From assembly GCA_017557635.1 (NCBI GenBank), contig JAFYYH010000007.1:1-64000 (forward strand): a stretch of DNA of 64,000 bases, written 5' to 3'. Each line of letters starts with the position of its first letter. Positions within the stretch are counted from its first letter, which is position 1. Source of the DNA: Bacteroidaceae bacterium (GTDB lineage Bacteria > Bacteroidota > Bacteroidia > Bacteroidales > Bacteroidaceae). Shown here one piece after another: positions 1 to 7,636 of the stretch. The notes below the pieces were generated by a model that did no database searches, was not told the origin of the DNA, and worked only from the letters and a program-made list of their open reading frames with translations. A program made the position numbers and the translations under genes.

Positions 1-51
1 CACATTACCTTTGCAATCAACTCTGGTTGCATACGAAACAATCCAACCACC

Positions 52-122
52 AGTCAACTTATAACAGGAATAAGAATAACCAGAGTCAACTTCTCTTAGG
101 AATAAGACAATCCGAGTCAACC
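52..122. repeat. Imperfect tandem repeat, about 31-32 bp period
   Basis: AGTCAAC recurs at 52, 84 and 115, and AGGAATAAGA at 66 and 98, giving roughly two and a half degenerate units. The repeat may start upstream of the window. The rest of bases 1-222 shows no gene I can support. Confidence 0.55.
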
Positions 123-222
123 TTTTTTAGGAAAACACATTATGCAACGCTTTTGCAACGCGGAAAGCTTGCAGTTGGCTGATGGGGATGGTACTTTTGT
201 CGCAAACAAAATGATTTGAGAA

Positions 223-993
223 ATGAAATCTGCATCGGTCCTGTTTCTGTTTGCTTTGCTGTTGACGGCTTGTGCCTCTACGGGCGGGCATCGGCTCATA
301 AGGGAAGAAGTGTATGAGTATGGCACGCTTAGTTGCTTAACGACCTATCAGTATGAGGAGGGCGAATTGGTCGGAAAAACAACTGTGTATTATTTTAAAG
401 ACTTTAATTGGGATGACCATATTGATACCATTTGTTACTCGTACCAGACAAATAAGGTCGGAGACAATATCGAGGAAATAACATACAGGACCGAAATCAG
501 GAAGGACACGGTAATCAAATACAAATCTGTTTTGAGCGGCGTAACTTATTCCGAATATACTTATGTAGGCGATGAATGGGTCGAGGATGATAGGTACAGA
601 AATGATGATGTGTCAGGTATAACAATTGATAGCGTCACGTATTCATCCGATAGCTTACTGGCTACGCACTTACTAATATATCGGACGGCCGATACTCCTG
701 ACAAAATTATGCACAAGTATATCAATAGGTACGATCATAAGGGCCGAAAAATAAGAGAGTATACAGAGGAACTCCGCTTAACACGTAAAATTGCGTATAA
801 CAGACGTGGTTTAGAAAAGAAAACGGTTGATTACGATGTAAAAGACGGCAGGACATCGAGGGTGCAACGTATCATATGGAAATATGACCGCAAGACCGGA
901 GTTCCTTTGCGCCAAACCCGCTACAGCACCTACGGCTATGGCGTTGCATGGTTCCGAAAGCCGCTCTACAAAACCATCTGGACGTACGAGTGA
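223..993 (+). CDS. Small SPII lipoprotein of unknown function
   Basis: This 256-residue protein has a clear lipoprotein signal: a hydrophobic stretch followed by LLTAC with the cysteine at residue 17, so it should be anchored to a membrane. The mature part is rich in Tyr, Asp and Thr and contains repeating Y-x-Y/YD-x-GR-like strands (for example RYDHKGRKIREY), which suggests a beta-sheet repeat like those of YD or MORN-type proteins. That is an inference from composition only. I do not recognise a family. The ATG at 223 is chosen because it begins the signal peptide. The stop codon sits immediately before a palindrome at 994-1022 that could act as its terminator. No operon partner is evident. 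Confidence 0.7.
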   Translation: MKSASVLFLFALLLTACASTGGHRLIREEVYEYGTLSCLTTYQYEEGELVGKTTVYYFKDFNWDDHIDTICYSYQTNKVGDNIEEITYRTEIRKDTVIKYKSVLSGVTYSEYTYVGDEWVEDDRYRNDDVSGITIDSVTYSSDSLLATHLLIYRTADTPDKIMHKYINRYDHKGRKIREYTEELRLTRKIAYNRRGLEKKTVDYDVKDGRTSRVQRIIWKYDRKTGVPLRQTRYSTYGYGVAWFRKPLYKTIWTYE

Positions 994-1022
994 GTACAAA
1001 TGGGGTCAGGCCCCAATTGTAC
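994..1022. repeat. REP-like palindrome R1
   Basis: Two 12-base arms with one mismatch (GTACAAATGGGG and CCCCAATTGTAC) surround the loop TCAGG. It begins directly after the stop codon of the upstream lipoprotein gene and precedes the end of the antitoxin gene on the other strand. On the minus strand it reads AATGGTACAATTGGGG, matching the heads of the palindromes at 2014, 33333 and 35052. It could serve as a two-way terminator. Confidence 0.65.
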
Positions 1023-1027
1023 CATTA

Positions 1028-1402
1028 TTATTTGCCGTATTCCATAGGAGGTTCTGCCACGCCTCTTTGTTCCGGTTCAAAAGATGTGTACTCACTAACA
1101 AAGGTAAGGGCCGATTTGATCAGATCTATATCCAGTGCCGATTCAATCTTGGAGATGGTTTCCAGACTTAGGTTTTCCTTTCCTTTGAGCACTTTTGATA
1201 CATATTGCTGTGAACATTCCATTTTCTGGGCCAAAGATGCTTGAGTCATATGGAGTTCATCCATTCTTGACAGCATTCTGATTGCAATAAACTGTGAATA
1301 GCGCAGCCAATCTCTATTGGCCCTGCGCCACTCGGCATCCTCTCTCCAATGCGATGGAGTTTCAGACTGATGCGCCTTTAGATAGTCTATAACCTTGCTC
1401 AT
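1028..1402 (-). CDS. XRE-family helix-turn-helix antitoxin
   Basis: This 124-residue protein has an XRE-type helix-turn-helix at about residues 48-95 (MTQASLAQKMECSQQYVSKV followed by a KGKENLSLETISKIE helix). It is the expected DNA-binding antitoxin of a HigBA-like pair in which the toxin is encoded first. Its ATG overlaps the TGA of the upstream toxin gene in an ATGA arrangement, implying translational coupling. By family knowledge it should bind the toxin and repress its own operon. The antitoxin itself is intact even though the toxin frame is broken. Confidence 0.8.
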   Translation of the reverse strand: MSKVIDYLKAHQSETPSHWREDAEWRRANRDWLRYSQFIAIRMLSRMDELHMTQASLAQKMECSQQYVSKVLKGKENLSLETISKIESALDIDLIKSALTFVSEYTSFEPEQRGVAEPPMEYGK

Positions 1403-1943
1403 TTCGTTTGTAATAAATCAATAAAACCTTCAGCATCAACTACTCCCTCCGATATCAGATGATTTCGGACCAATTCCATCTTCTGCAACTCGGCAAGCGT
1501 GTGTTCTCTTTCTTGCATAGTAGCGGTTAGTTTAATTGCGCCACCCGTAATGATATAAGCGCTGTCTCCAACTTTAATAGCGTAAATACGCAACCAGGAA
1601 CTATGTCGTACCGGTTCGCCTTTAGCTTTCTCTTTTCCCAACAGGACATCGTCGATCCTAGACGGTTCAAGTGGCCTGAACACTTGTTCCAGATTCGATT
1701 CTAACGCCAAATCCAGAATCAGGCACTGTAATCTGTCTGCATTGTCAATGGTCTCGTATATCGCCTTGTCAATATTTGTAATCTTAAAGTGTTCATTCAG
1801 GTCATTCTTGTTCTGAAAGAAAAAAAATCTCGCAGCCAAATAGGATCACTCCATTGCTCAAAAGCCTGATAAAAAGCATTCTCTTCATCGCCGTCATATC
1901 TGACTGCCCACAAACTGTCTGGTATTATTAGATCAAATGTCAT
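1399..1943 (-). CDS. HigB/RelE-like toxin partner, split by a -1 frameshift at a T8 run
   Basis: Two overlapping reading frames together make one protein. The first starts at ATG 1943 (MTFDLIIPDSLWAVRYDGDE) and runs to DPIWLRDFF. The second resumes with FFQNKNDLNEHFKITNID and ends LLQTK. From memory, intact Bacteroides relatives read straight through this junction, with the same N-terminal PDSLWAVRYDG and the later LLGKEKAKG and GGAIKLT blocks. The junction lies in eight consecutive T on the coding strand (complement of 1820-1827), where frame 0 reads GAT TTT TTT TCT. A -1 slip, or a ninth T, fuses the frames into a protein of about 181 residues. Without it, the first frame stops after about 48 residues; the second frame alone could start only at TTG 1839. 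It could be a decayed gene, a programmed slip or a sequencing error. Confidence 0.7.
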
Positions 1944-2013
1944 AATTGTTGTTTTTGCAAAGGTAAAAATAAAAATTGAAAATACAACTGATAGGTTGTA
2001 TAATTTTAAAATT

Positions 2014-2044
2014 GATACAAAAGGGGTCACATCACAATTGTATC
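2014..2044. repeat. REP-like palindrome R2
   Basis: The seven-base arms GATACAA and TTGTATC flank an inner part containing AAGGGGTCAC. On the minus strand its head reads AATGATACAATTG, close to R1, R4 and R5. It overlaps the stop codon of the SDR remnant (TGA at 2045-2043) and lies 70 bases upstream of the toxin start, so R1 and R2 bracket the toxin-antitoxin pair. Confidence 0.5.
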
Positions 2045-2504
2045 ATTTTTTGAGCCTCTTCCAAATAGCCGAAACCAGGAAGCCCGGGAGTAGGGAGATG
2101 AGGGCGGGCAGCCAGAGGTTCATCAGGGAGGGGCTTACTACTCGGCGGCCGCGGAACATTGCTCTGAGGGCGCGTTTTACCAGCCATTTGGGGGTGTGGA
2201 CCAGGCCGGTTTTCAGGCCCCAGTTCATCAGGCGGGGGCTCATTCGGTAGAGCGGAGTGGCGATGGCGGGCAGGAACTGCTGTGATTGGCACCACGCTGT
2301 GAGGTCATCGGCCGATGAGGGGAGGCTGAGGTCCTGGTATCGGCCCCGTATGCTGACGGGGAACTGGCTGGACAAGGTGCTGACCGCGCTATCCAGCTCG
2401 TCCTGCCTGTTGCTCACCAGGATGAGGTCGTAGCCCCGTGCGGCCAGTTGCCGCGCGTATTCCAGACCCATTCCGGCGCTTCCTCCTGTTATTAGTGCTA
2501 GCAT
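2043..2504 (-). pseudogene. Short-chain dehydrogenase/reductase with internal in-frame deletion
   Basis: The frame encodes 153 residues, while classical SDR proteins have about 250-270. The N-terminus keeps the dinucleotide-binding motif (TGGSAGMGLEYARQLAARGY), and the C-terminus keeps an SDR-like tail starting ATPLYRMSPRLMNWG, which normally follows the catalytic region and a CPG turn. Everything between, including the NNAG motif, the catalytic Ser and the Tyr-x-x-x-Lys pair, is missing; the join is near WCQSQQFLPAIATPLY (about 2260-2295). The product should be catalytically dead. It starts 5 bases after the GH5 stop, so it is probably read from the GH5 promoter. An assembly collapse could give the same picture. 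Confidence 0.7.
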
Positions 2505-2509
2505 TGGTT

Positions 2510-3625
2510 TTACTCGAGAGCTTTACCCGAGGTAAGGATTTCAAACATGGGTTTGTCCTTGAAGTCTTGGGTGCGCTGGTTCCAGAAGCCAAAGTCGGCG
2601 TCGTAGCACCAGACGGTCCAGGCTATGCCAGATTCGTCAAAGATTGAGATCATGTCTTTCATCCAGGCGTAGGCCAGGTCTCTGGGGGTGCGCTGGTAGG
2701 CTCCCCATTCGCCGCAGAAGAGCTGCAGGCCTAGGTCCTGGGCCAGTTTGATGGCATCGGCCATATCGTTTTTGATTCGCTCGCGGTTCCAGACGGTCAG
2801 GCCTTCGTTGTCGCGGATTATCTTCTGGACTTGCTCGGATGCCTGGTCGTAGTCCTGCTGCGATATCAGCTGGCCGGGGTAGGTGACGGTGCCTGTGTAT
2901 CGGCCTACATCGGCCCATGATGCGCGGTAATGGGTTACGAACATGGGGTTGTAGTAGTGGAAGCTCAGGATGATGTTCTTGTCGCCTTCGGGGATGCGCA
3001 GGTCCTTGAACGTGCCTACGCTCTGCCAGCGGTTGGAGCCTATCACGAGTTTGCGGTCGGGCTCAAGTTTCCTTAATGCGGCGTGCACTTTCTCGACTAC
3101 CTGGTTCCACTGTTCGGGGTCATCGGCCACGGGTTCGTTCATGAATTCGTATGCCACCATGTTCACGGGGAACCTTTTCATTTGGGCCGATAACTGATTC
3201 CACATCTCTATGAGTTTCTGGAGTTCGGCGGGGTCCTCATAGAGCGCGTTTGTCTGGCCTTCCTGCAATACAAAATTGTGGGATCTTAAAGTGTGCAGGT
3301 CCACTATCACGCGCAGGTTGTACTTGCAGCACCAATCCAGGGCGTTGGTCAGGAGTTGCCAGGCTTCGTCCAGGCGGTTGCCCTGCTCGTCCCAGAACTG
3401 GACTTCGTCTATGGGGAGGCGGATGTGGTCGAATCCCATCTCCTTGATGCGTTTCATGTCCTGCTCGGTGATGTGGTTTGCGCGGGCCTCGCCACGGGCC
3501 TGCGACTGCGAGAGCCAGTGACTTACGTTTACTCCGCGTTTTATCTCAAAGCCGTTCTGGGCTTTTGTGGGGGCTGCCATCAGGATGCTTACCAGAATGA
3601 CAGCAAGTACTCTTAACTTTTTCAT
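2510..3625 (-). CDS. Secreted GH5 family endo-beta-glycosidase (cellulase-like)
   Basis: The 371-residue product has a signal peptide (MKKLRVLAVILVSILMAAPTKA) and then a single GH5 barrel. Landmarks are RGVNVSHWLS near residue 31, IRLPIDE near 68, the acid/base glutamate in YEFMNEP (E164), HYY near 223, and the nucleophile in FCGEWGAY (E306), followed by a Trp-rich C-terminal strand. The ATG at 3625 is preferred over the upstream TTG at 3631 because it starts the signal peptide directly. It probably cleaves a beta-glucan or mannan in the periplasm or at the cell surface, but the substrate cannot be read from the sequence. No SusC/SusD pair is nearby, so this is not a typical polysaccharide utilisation locus. 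Confidence 0.9.
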   Translation of the reverse strand: MKKLRVLAVILVSILMAAPTKAQNGFEIKRGVNVSHWLSQSQARGEARANHITEQDMKRIKEMGFDHIRLPIDEVQFWDEQGNRLDEAWQLLTNALDWCCKYNLRVIVDLHTLRSHNFVLQEGQTNALYEDPAELQKLIEMWNQLSAQMKRFPVNMVAYEFMNEPVADDPEQWNQVVEKVHAALRKLEPDRKLVIGSNRWQSVGTFKDLRIPEGDKNIILSFHYYNPMFVTHYRASWADVGRYTGTVTYPGQLISQQDYDQASEQVQKIIRDNEGLTVWNRERIKNDMADAIKLAQDLGLQLFCGEWGAYQRTPRDLAYAWMKDMISIFDESGIAWTVWCYDADFGFWNQRTQDFKDKPMFEILTSGKALE

Positions 3626-3651
3626 AAGCAATAATTAAGTAGGACTATTTG

Positions 3652-3659
3652 CAAATGTA
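3652..3659 (-). promoter_or_regulatory. -7 box TACATTTG for the GH5 gene
   Basis: It matches the Bacteroidetes -7 consensus TAnnTTTG, 27 bases upstream of the GH5 ATG. No clear -33 TTG is visible at the usual spacing. Confidence 0.5.
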
Positions 3660-3685
3660 TGGTTTTAATCTTTGAGGGGGACATT

Positions 3686-3701
3686 GGGGACGGTTCTTTT
3701 T
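3686..3701 (+). repeat. REP core fragment R3
   Basis: GGGGACGGTTCTTTTT matches the arm of the large palindrome at 42730 (GGGGACGGTTCTCTTT) and the centre of R4. It appears here without an opposite arm, between the divergent GH5 and GH97 genes, next to the GH97 promoter. Confidence 0.5.
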
Positions 3702-3703
3702 GC

Positions 3704-3711
3704 TATCTTTG
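3704..3711 (+). promoter_or_regulatory. -7 box TATCTTTG for the GH97 gene
   Basis: It matches TAnnTTTG, 21 bases upstream of the ATG at 3733. A possible -33 TTG lies at 3684-3686, at the edge of the R3 repeat, with a 17-base spacer. Confidence 0.6.
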
Positions 3712-3732
3712 AATCCGAATAAAGCCAATTAT

Positions 3733-5637
3733 ATGAGAAGAATCCTTTTACTTGCGGCGTTTGCCGTGTCATTCCTTTGCCAGATCAGTGCTCAGAGTAA
3801 AGTTTATGAGGTAAAATCTCCTGATAAGAAGATCAGCTTTAGCTTTAAGGTTGATGATAAACAGAATCTGGTGTATAAGATTTCTGTCAAGGGGAAGGAT
3901 GTTATTGACTGGTCGGGAACCGGATACTCCATGAGTCCTGAAGGAACTGCCGATAAGATTAGTGTTTTAATGCCTAAAAGCAAAAAACCTATCAAGTTCA
4001 ATGGTGAATGGAGACCTGTCTGGGGCAAACGGGCTGTAGTGAAGGATATATGTACTTCATGGACTATTGATCTCCAAACCGTGTCAGACGGTTTTATGGT
4101 ACTTGACATTCTTGTTTATAATGATGGCGTTGCATTCAGACCCGCATCCGTGAATCTGGAGCCGGTCTCCTGCTATGAACATACTGAATTCAACTTTGCA
4201 GGTGATTATACTGCATGGTACTATAACGGTGAGCGTCATAATATAGGCCCCGAGAAGTTGTCCGATGCTAACGGCGAGCGTCTGCCCCTGATGACGATTA
4301 AGGCGGCAGATGACCTGTACCTTGCGTTGCATGAGGCAGACCTGGCAGCCAATGGCTGGCCTATGCGCCTGCGCTCTGAGGCTGGCTCTACAAGTTTCAG
4401 TGTAATTCCTGAGAAGAATGAGCCTTATGCATTGTTCCAGGGTACATGGCGTGTGCTGATGGTGGGTAAGACCCCCGGTGATCTGGTTGATTCTCATCTG
4501 ATTGAGTTGCTTAATCCGGAGCCGGACCAGGATTTCAGCTGGGTGCGTCCCGGCGTGTACCTTTGGGACTGGCGTATTGACGGCGCTGTCTGGGAGGGTT
4601 ATCACTATGGCATGAATTATGAGTCGTGGGTCAAGATGATTGACTTTGCCGCAGAGCAGGGATTCCAGGGCCTGGTGCTGGATGCAAACTGGTACGGTCC
4701 GGAGTTTGAGAAGGATTCTGATCCCACCAAGGGCGATAAGGCTCGCGATGTTCAGCGCATAATCAAATACGGTAAGGACAAGGGTGTGGGCGTCTGGCTC
4801 TATCTGAATGATGTGGCCGGTACCAACTACCCGATTGAGGAGACTCTGGCTCAGTATGAGGAGTGGGGTGCAAGCGGCGTAAAGTACGGCTTTATGAACG
4901 GTAACCCGCAGGAGAAGAACCGCAAGACTCAGGAGATTACAGCTCTTTGTGCCAAGCATCATCTGATGGTTGATTACCACGACTATCCCGTGCATCCGTT
5001 CGGACAGATGCGCACATATCCCAACGCCGTGACCCGTGAGTACTGTAAGGCGCAGCTGGACGGCCGACAGATATTCCAGCCCAAGACTTTTGTGACATCG
5101 GCCTTTGTCAATATGGTAGCAGGTCCGATTGATCAGAACAACGGTTTTCTGGAACTCCATCAGGGCCGAACCACACGCAAGGACAACAATCAGGAGGTAC
5201 CCAGCACCGTAACGGGTGAGATTGCACGCACACTCATCACATGGTCTGGTGCAACCGTAATTCCCGATATCCCCGAGTACTATCAGAAGTATCCCTCACT
5301 GTTGGAATTCCTCAGCGCCGAGAAGCAGCCCTGGAAGGAGAGCATCACCCTGGCCGGTGAAATAGGCGAGTACATCGTAATGGCCCGCCAGAACAAGGAC
5401 GGCGACTGGCTCATCGGCGCCGCAACCAACGAAGAGGCCCGTGAAATCAGCGTTCCCCTCACGTTCCTGGGCAAGGGCAAGTTTACCGCCACAGTAAACA
5501 CCGACGCCGAAGACACCCACTACCGCACAAACCGTGAGACCTTCAAAACCGAGGCTCCTCAGACTGTCACCAAAAAATCGACAATAAAAATAAGGCTCGC
5601 ACCCGGAGGCGGAGCCTGTATTTTAATTCGCAAGTAG
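3733..5637 (+). CDS. GH97 family alpha-glycosidase (SusB-like)
   Basis: The 634-residue product begins with a signal peptide (MRRILLLAAFAVSFLCQISAQ). An N-terminal beta-sandwich is followed by the family 97 barrel (WDWRIDGAVWEGYHYGMNYE, LVLDANWYGPEF, VDYHDYPVHPFG, VTREYCKAQ) and a C-terminal beta domain. Length and block order fit GH97 throughout. At the position where retaining GH97 enzymes carry a catalytic Asp (KVDFM), this protein has KYGFM with glycine at residue 386. That would suit the inverting, SusB-like group acting on alpha-glucosides, but I am recalling this rule rather than aligning. It is probably periplasmic. It is transcribed divergently from the GH5 gene. Confidence 0.9.
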   Translation: MRRILLLAAFAVSFLCQISAQSKVYEVKSPDKKISFSFKVDDKQNLVYKISVKGKDVIDWSGTGYSMSPEGTADKISVLMPKSKKPIKFNGEWRPVWGKRAVVKDICTSWTIDLQTVSDGFMVLDILVYNDGVAFRPASVNLEPVSCYEHTEFNFAGDYTAWYYNGERHNIGPEKLSDANGERLPLMTIKAADDLYLALHEADLAANGWPMRLRSEAGSTSFSVIPEKNEPYALFQGTWRVLMVGKTPGDLVDSHLIELLNPEPDQDFSWVRPGVYLWDWRIDGAVWEGYHYGMNYESWVKMIDFAAEQGFQGLVLDANWYGPEFEKDSDPTKGDKARDVQRIIKYGKDKGVGVWLYLNDVAGTNYPIEETLAQYEEWGASGVKYGFMNGNPQEKNRKTQEITALCAKHHLMVDYHDYPVHPFGQMRTYPNAVTREYCKAQLDGRQIFQPKTFVTSAFVNMVAGPIDQNNGFLELHQGRTTRKDNNQEVPSTVTGEIARTLITWSGATVIPDIPEYYQKYPSLLEFLSAEKQPWKESITLAGEIGEYIVMARQNKDGDWLIGAATNEEAREISVPLTFLGKGKFTATVNTDAEDTHYRTNRETFKTEAPQTVTKKSTIKIRLAPGGGACILIRK

Positions 5638-5646
5638 TAGTGAATA

Positions 5647-6150
5647 TTACTGGATGCTGTCACCCTGGAGAGCTTCCTTGGCTTTCCAGTAAGCAGCCTC
5701 GTTAGTCTTGAGCTCCAGAACTACCACTCTCTTGGGAAGGTCCTTGTGCTTGTCTGTCATGTCTATTGTGATGATCTTGTCGTTGTCATAGTTCAGGACT
5801 ACGATATCAGTAGAGTCTGCAGTCTTGTTATTCTCAACCATCTCATCGTAAGCAATCTTGGCAACGGTCTTGAGAGCGAATGTCTCCTTGAGGATGAATG
5901 ATGTGCAGACTGTATCAAACAGTGCTGAATCGGGCTCAGCCTTGAAACCTGCCTCATAGTAGAAGCCTACGCCGGACTGCTTGTATGACAGAGTTACTTT
6001 CAGACCGCTGTCCTTAAACTCGGGATCCTGGTCATTCTGGTAATCATCAACTGCAGCCTTGGCGTCATCAATGGCGTCCTCGATTGCGTCACAAGAATAG
6101 AAACCTAACACTGTTGCAGCCATCAGGCTGAAGAACAAAATCTTTTTCAT
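5647..6150 (-). CDS. Small lipoprotein of unknown function
   Basis: This 167-residue protein has an SPII signal (MKKILFFSLMAATVLGFYSC, cysteine at residue 20) followed by an acidic helical stretch (AIEDAIDDAKAAVDDYQNDQD) and a mixed alpha/beta domain. I recognise no family. It lies 27 bases downstream of the next secreted protein gene on the same strand, so the two are likely co-transcribed from the promoter near 6894. It converges with the GH97 gene across only 9 bases. Confidence 0.7.
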   Translation of the reverse strand: MKKILFFSLMAATVLGFYSCDAIEDAIDDAKAAVDDYQNDQDPEFKDSGLKVTLSYKQSGVGFYYEAGFKAEPDSALFDTVCTSFILKETFALKTVAKIAYDEMVENNKTADSTDIVVLNYDNDKIITIDMTDKHKDLPKRVVVLELKTNEAAYWKAKEALQGDSIQ

Positions 6151-6177
6151 TTTCCTTTTTATGTAAGTTGTTAGTAA

Positions 6178-6867
6178 TTACTCCAGTTTGCCACCCATTG
6201 AGAGAACTAGCTGCTGCATTGAGGCTTTGATCTCAACCTTGTCCTTGTCCTTGCTCTCCTCAGTGGTGTCCTCGGTTACGGTCTTGCCGTTTACTGACCA
6301 CTTCTTGGCATCGGCCTCGCTGAGCTCGGCAGTCTGCTCGCGGAAGAACTGAATGGCCATCTCCTCAGTGGGGCAGTTGTAGTTGGTCTTGGACTCTACG
6401 CACTTGTCACCCTTGAACTTGGCAAGCCACTCAAGCTTGTAGTTCACGTAATCCCAAGTGAGCAGAACCTCATCGCCCTTATCCTCATAAACGGGGGTGC
6501 CGATGCCCATCAGGGTCATGTATGAACCCATCAGGCCCTGTACGCCGGCGCCGGCAGTTCCGCCGTTCTGCCTGGCATACTCTTCATTGGCTGCGCGGAG
6601 CGAGTCGTTATAGCGGTTAATCTCATTTGTGGTTGCGTTAAGCTCGTTTACCTGACGGTCAACCTGAGCCTCGACTGCTTTCTCGGCAGACTGGAGGGCT
6701 TTCTCGGTTGCCTTCTCGGTAGTCTTTTCGACCGATTTCTCTACGGCTTTGGTCACACCTTTCTCAGCGGCCTTCATGGCCTTGTCAGTCAGGCGGTTGA
6801 GCAACTGTGCATTGGAAGGAACTGTGAACAATGCTGCAGCAAATAACAGAAGGAATGCTTTCTTCAT
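6178..6867 (-). CDS. Secreted coiled-coil protein of unknown function
   Basis: The 229-residue product has a signal peptide (MKKAFLLLFAAALFTVPSNAQ) and then about 60 residues of near-uninterrupted Ala/Glu/Lys helix built from short repeats of the type EKSVEKTTEKATEKALQSAEKA. A globular domain follows from about residue 105 (GVQGLMGSYMTLMGIGTPVYED). The first part should form a long amphipathic helix or coiled coil in the periplasm. No enzymatic motif is visible. It is first in a two-gene operon with the small lipoprotein downstream. Confidence 0.75.
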   Translation of the reverse strand: MKKAFLLLFAAALFTVPSNAQLLNRLTDKAMKAAEKGVTKAVEKSVEKTTEKATEKALQSAEKAVEAQVDRQVNELNATTNEINRYNDSLRAANEEYARQNGGTAGAGVQGLMGSYMTLMGIGTPVYEDKGDEVLLTWDYVNYKLEWLAKFKGDKCVESKTNYNCPTEEMAIQFFREQTAELSEADAKKWSVNGKTVTEDTTEESKDKDKVEIKASMQQLVLSMGGKLE

Positions 6868-6893
6868 AGCTAATAATCAATAGTTAGTAGCCA

Positions 6894-6901
6894 CAAAAGT
6901 A
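6894..6901 (-). promoter_or_regulatory. -7 box TACTTTTG
   Basis: It matches TAnnTTTG, 27 bases before the ATG at 6867 of the coiled-coil secreted protein. Confidence 0.55.
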
Positions 6902-6935
6902 GTTATATTATTTAGCATTTATTCACTAAAAGGTT

Positions 6936-6943
6936 TATTTTTG
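6936..6943 (+). promoter_or_regulatory. -7 box TATTTTTG
   Basis: It matches TAnnTTTG, 19 bases before the chosen ATG (6962) of the DUF3108-like gene. This argues against the earlier TTG start at 6941, which overlaps the box. Confidence 0.5.
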
Positions 6944-6961
6944 CAGAAACATGACCTACGT

Positions 6962-7636
6962 ATGACCAGAAGGGCGTTTTGCATATTGATTCTCTTTTTA
7001 GCCGTCTCACAGGCGCTCGTAGCACAGGGCTATTGCTGTGACCGACAGGGCGCAAGGCTTGAATATGTAAGGAAAAATATCAAGGACGGAAGCACCGAAT
7101 GGCGTCACACCGTAAACGTCCAGAAGGTCACGAAAGGGTCCGATGGCAGCGTGGTGACATCGGCCTCAACATTCCTCAAGGCCAACGGCAAACCCTATTA
7201 CAAGGGCGATATCATAGAGGAGGTGGTGCTACGTCCCAACAACGATGTCTGGGTGGATATGGAAGCCGTCACAATCAATTACGTAAAGGGCCGGTTCGGT
7301 CTGAACGCAACGGCCGATGCCGCCCCCTCAATAATTCCGGCCGATATGGCTCCGGGCGATACGCTGCCGCAGGTTACGGGCAAGGGCAAGGTGAGCCTGA
7401 TTTCATTCTCGTACCGCATCTGGGACCGCAAGGTGCTGCGCCGCGAGACCATCTCACTGCCCGCCGGCACGTTTGACTGCGTGGTGCTGCAGGAACGCAA
7501 ACTGGAGTCGGGGCCCGGCCACAACCGCGACGTGCTGAACCACACCTGGTACTGCAAGGGCATAGGTATGGTGCGCCACGACACCTATATTGACGGCAAA
7601 CTGGATACATCAGAGACACTAACCCAAATAAGATGA
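6962..7636 (+). CDS. Secreted DUF3108-like protein
   Basis: The 224-residue product has a signal peptide (MTRRAFCILILFLAVSQALVAQ) and a beta-rich body. The pattern GRFGLNATAD, SYRIWDRKVLRRETISLPAGTFDCVVLQE and WYCKGIGMVRHDTY is typical of DUF3108/TapB-like periplasmic proteins of Bacteroidetes. Their molecular role is not known to me. Its stop overlaps the start of the dipeptidase gene (ATGA at 7633-7636), so the two are translationally coupled and probably co-regulated. Confidence 0.75.
   Translation: MTRRAFCILILFLAVSQALVAQGYCCDRQGARLEYVRKNIKDGSTEWRHTVNVQKVTKGSDGSVVTSASTFLKANGKPYYKGDIIEEVVLRPNNDVWVDMEAVTINYVKGRFGLNATADAAPSIIPADMAPGDTLPQVTGKGKVSLISFSYRIWDRKVLRRETISLPAGTFDCVVLQERKLESGPGHNRDVLNHTWYCKGIGMVRHDTYIDGKLDTSETLTQIR

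Noticed and set aside
52-122. Possible CRISPR array
   Set aside because: The repeated words are adjacent and degenerate, with no spacers of constant length, and no cas genes are in the window.
4084-5160. A 358-codon open frame antisense to the GH97 gene
   Set aside because: It has no signal, domain or promoter and lies fully inside an intact conserved gene. Its length follows from the codon bias of the sense strand.
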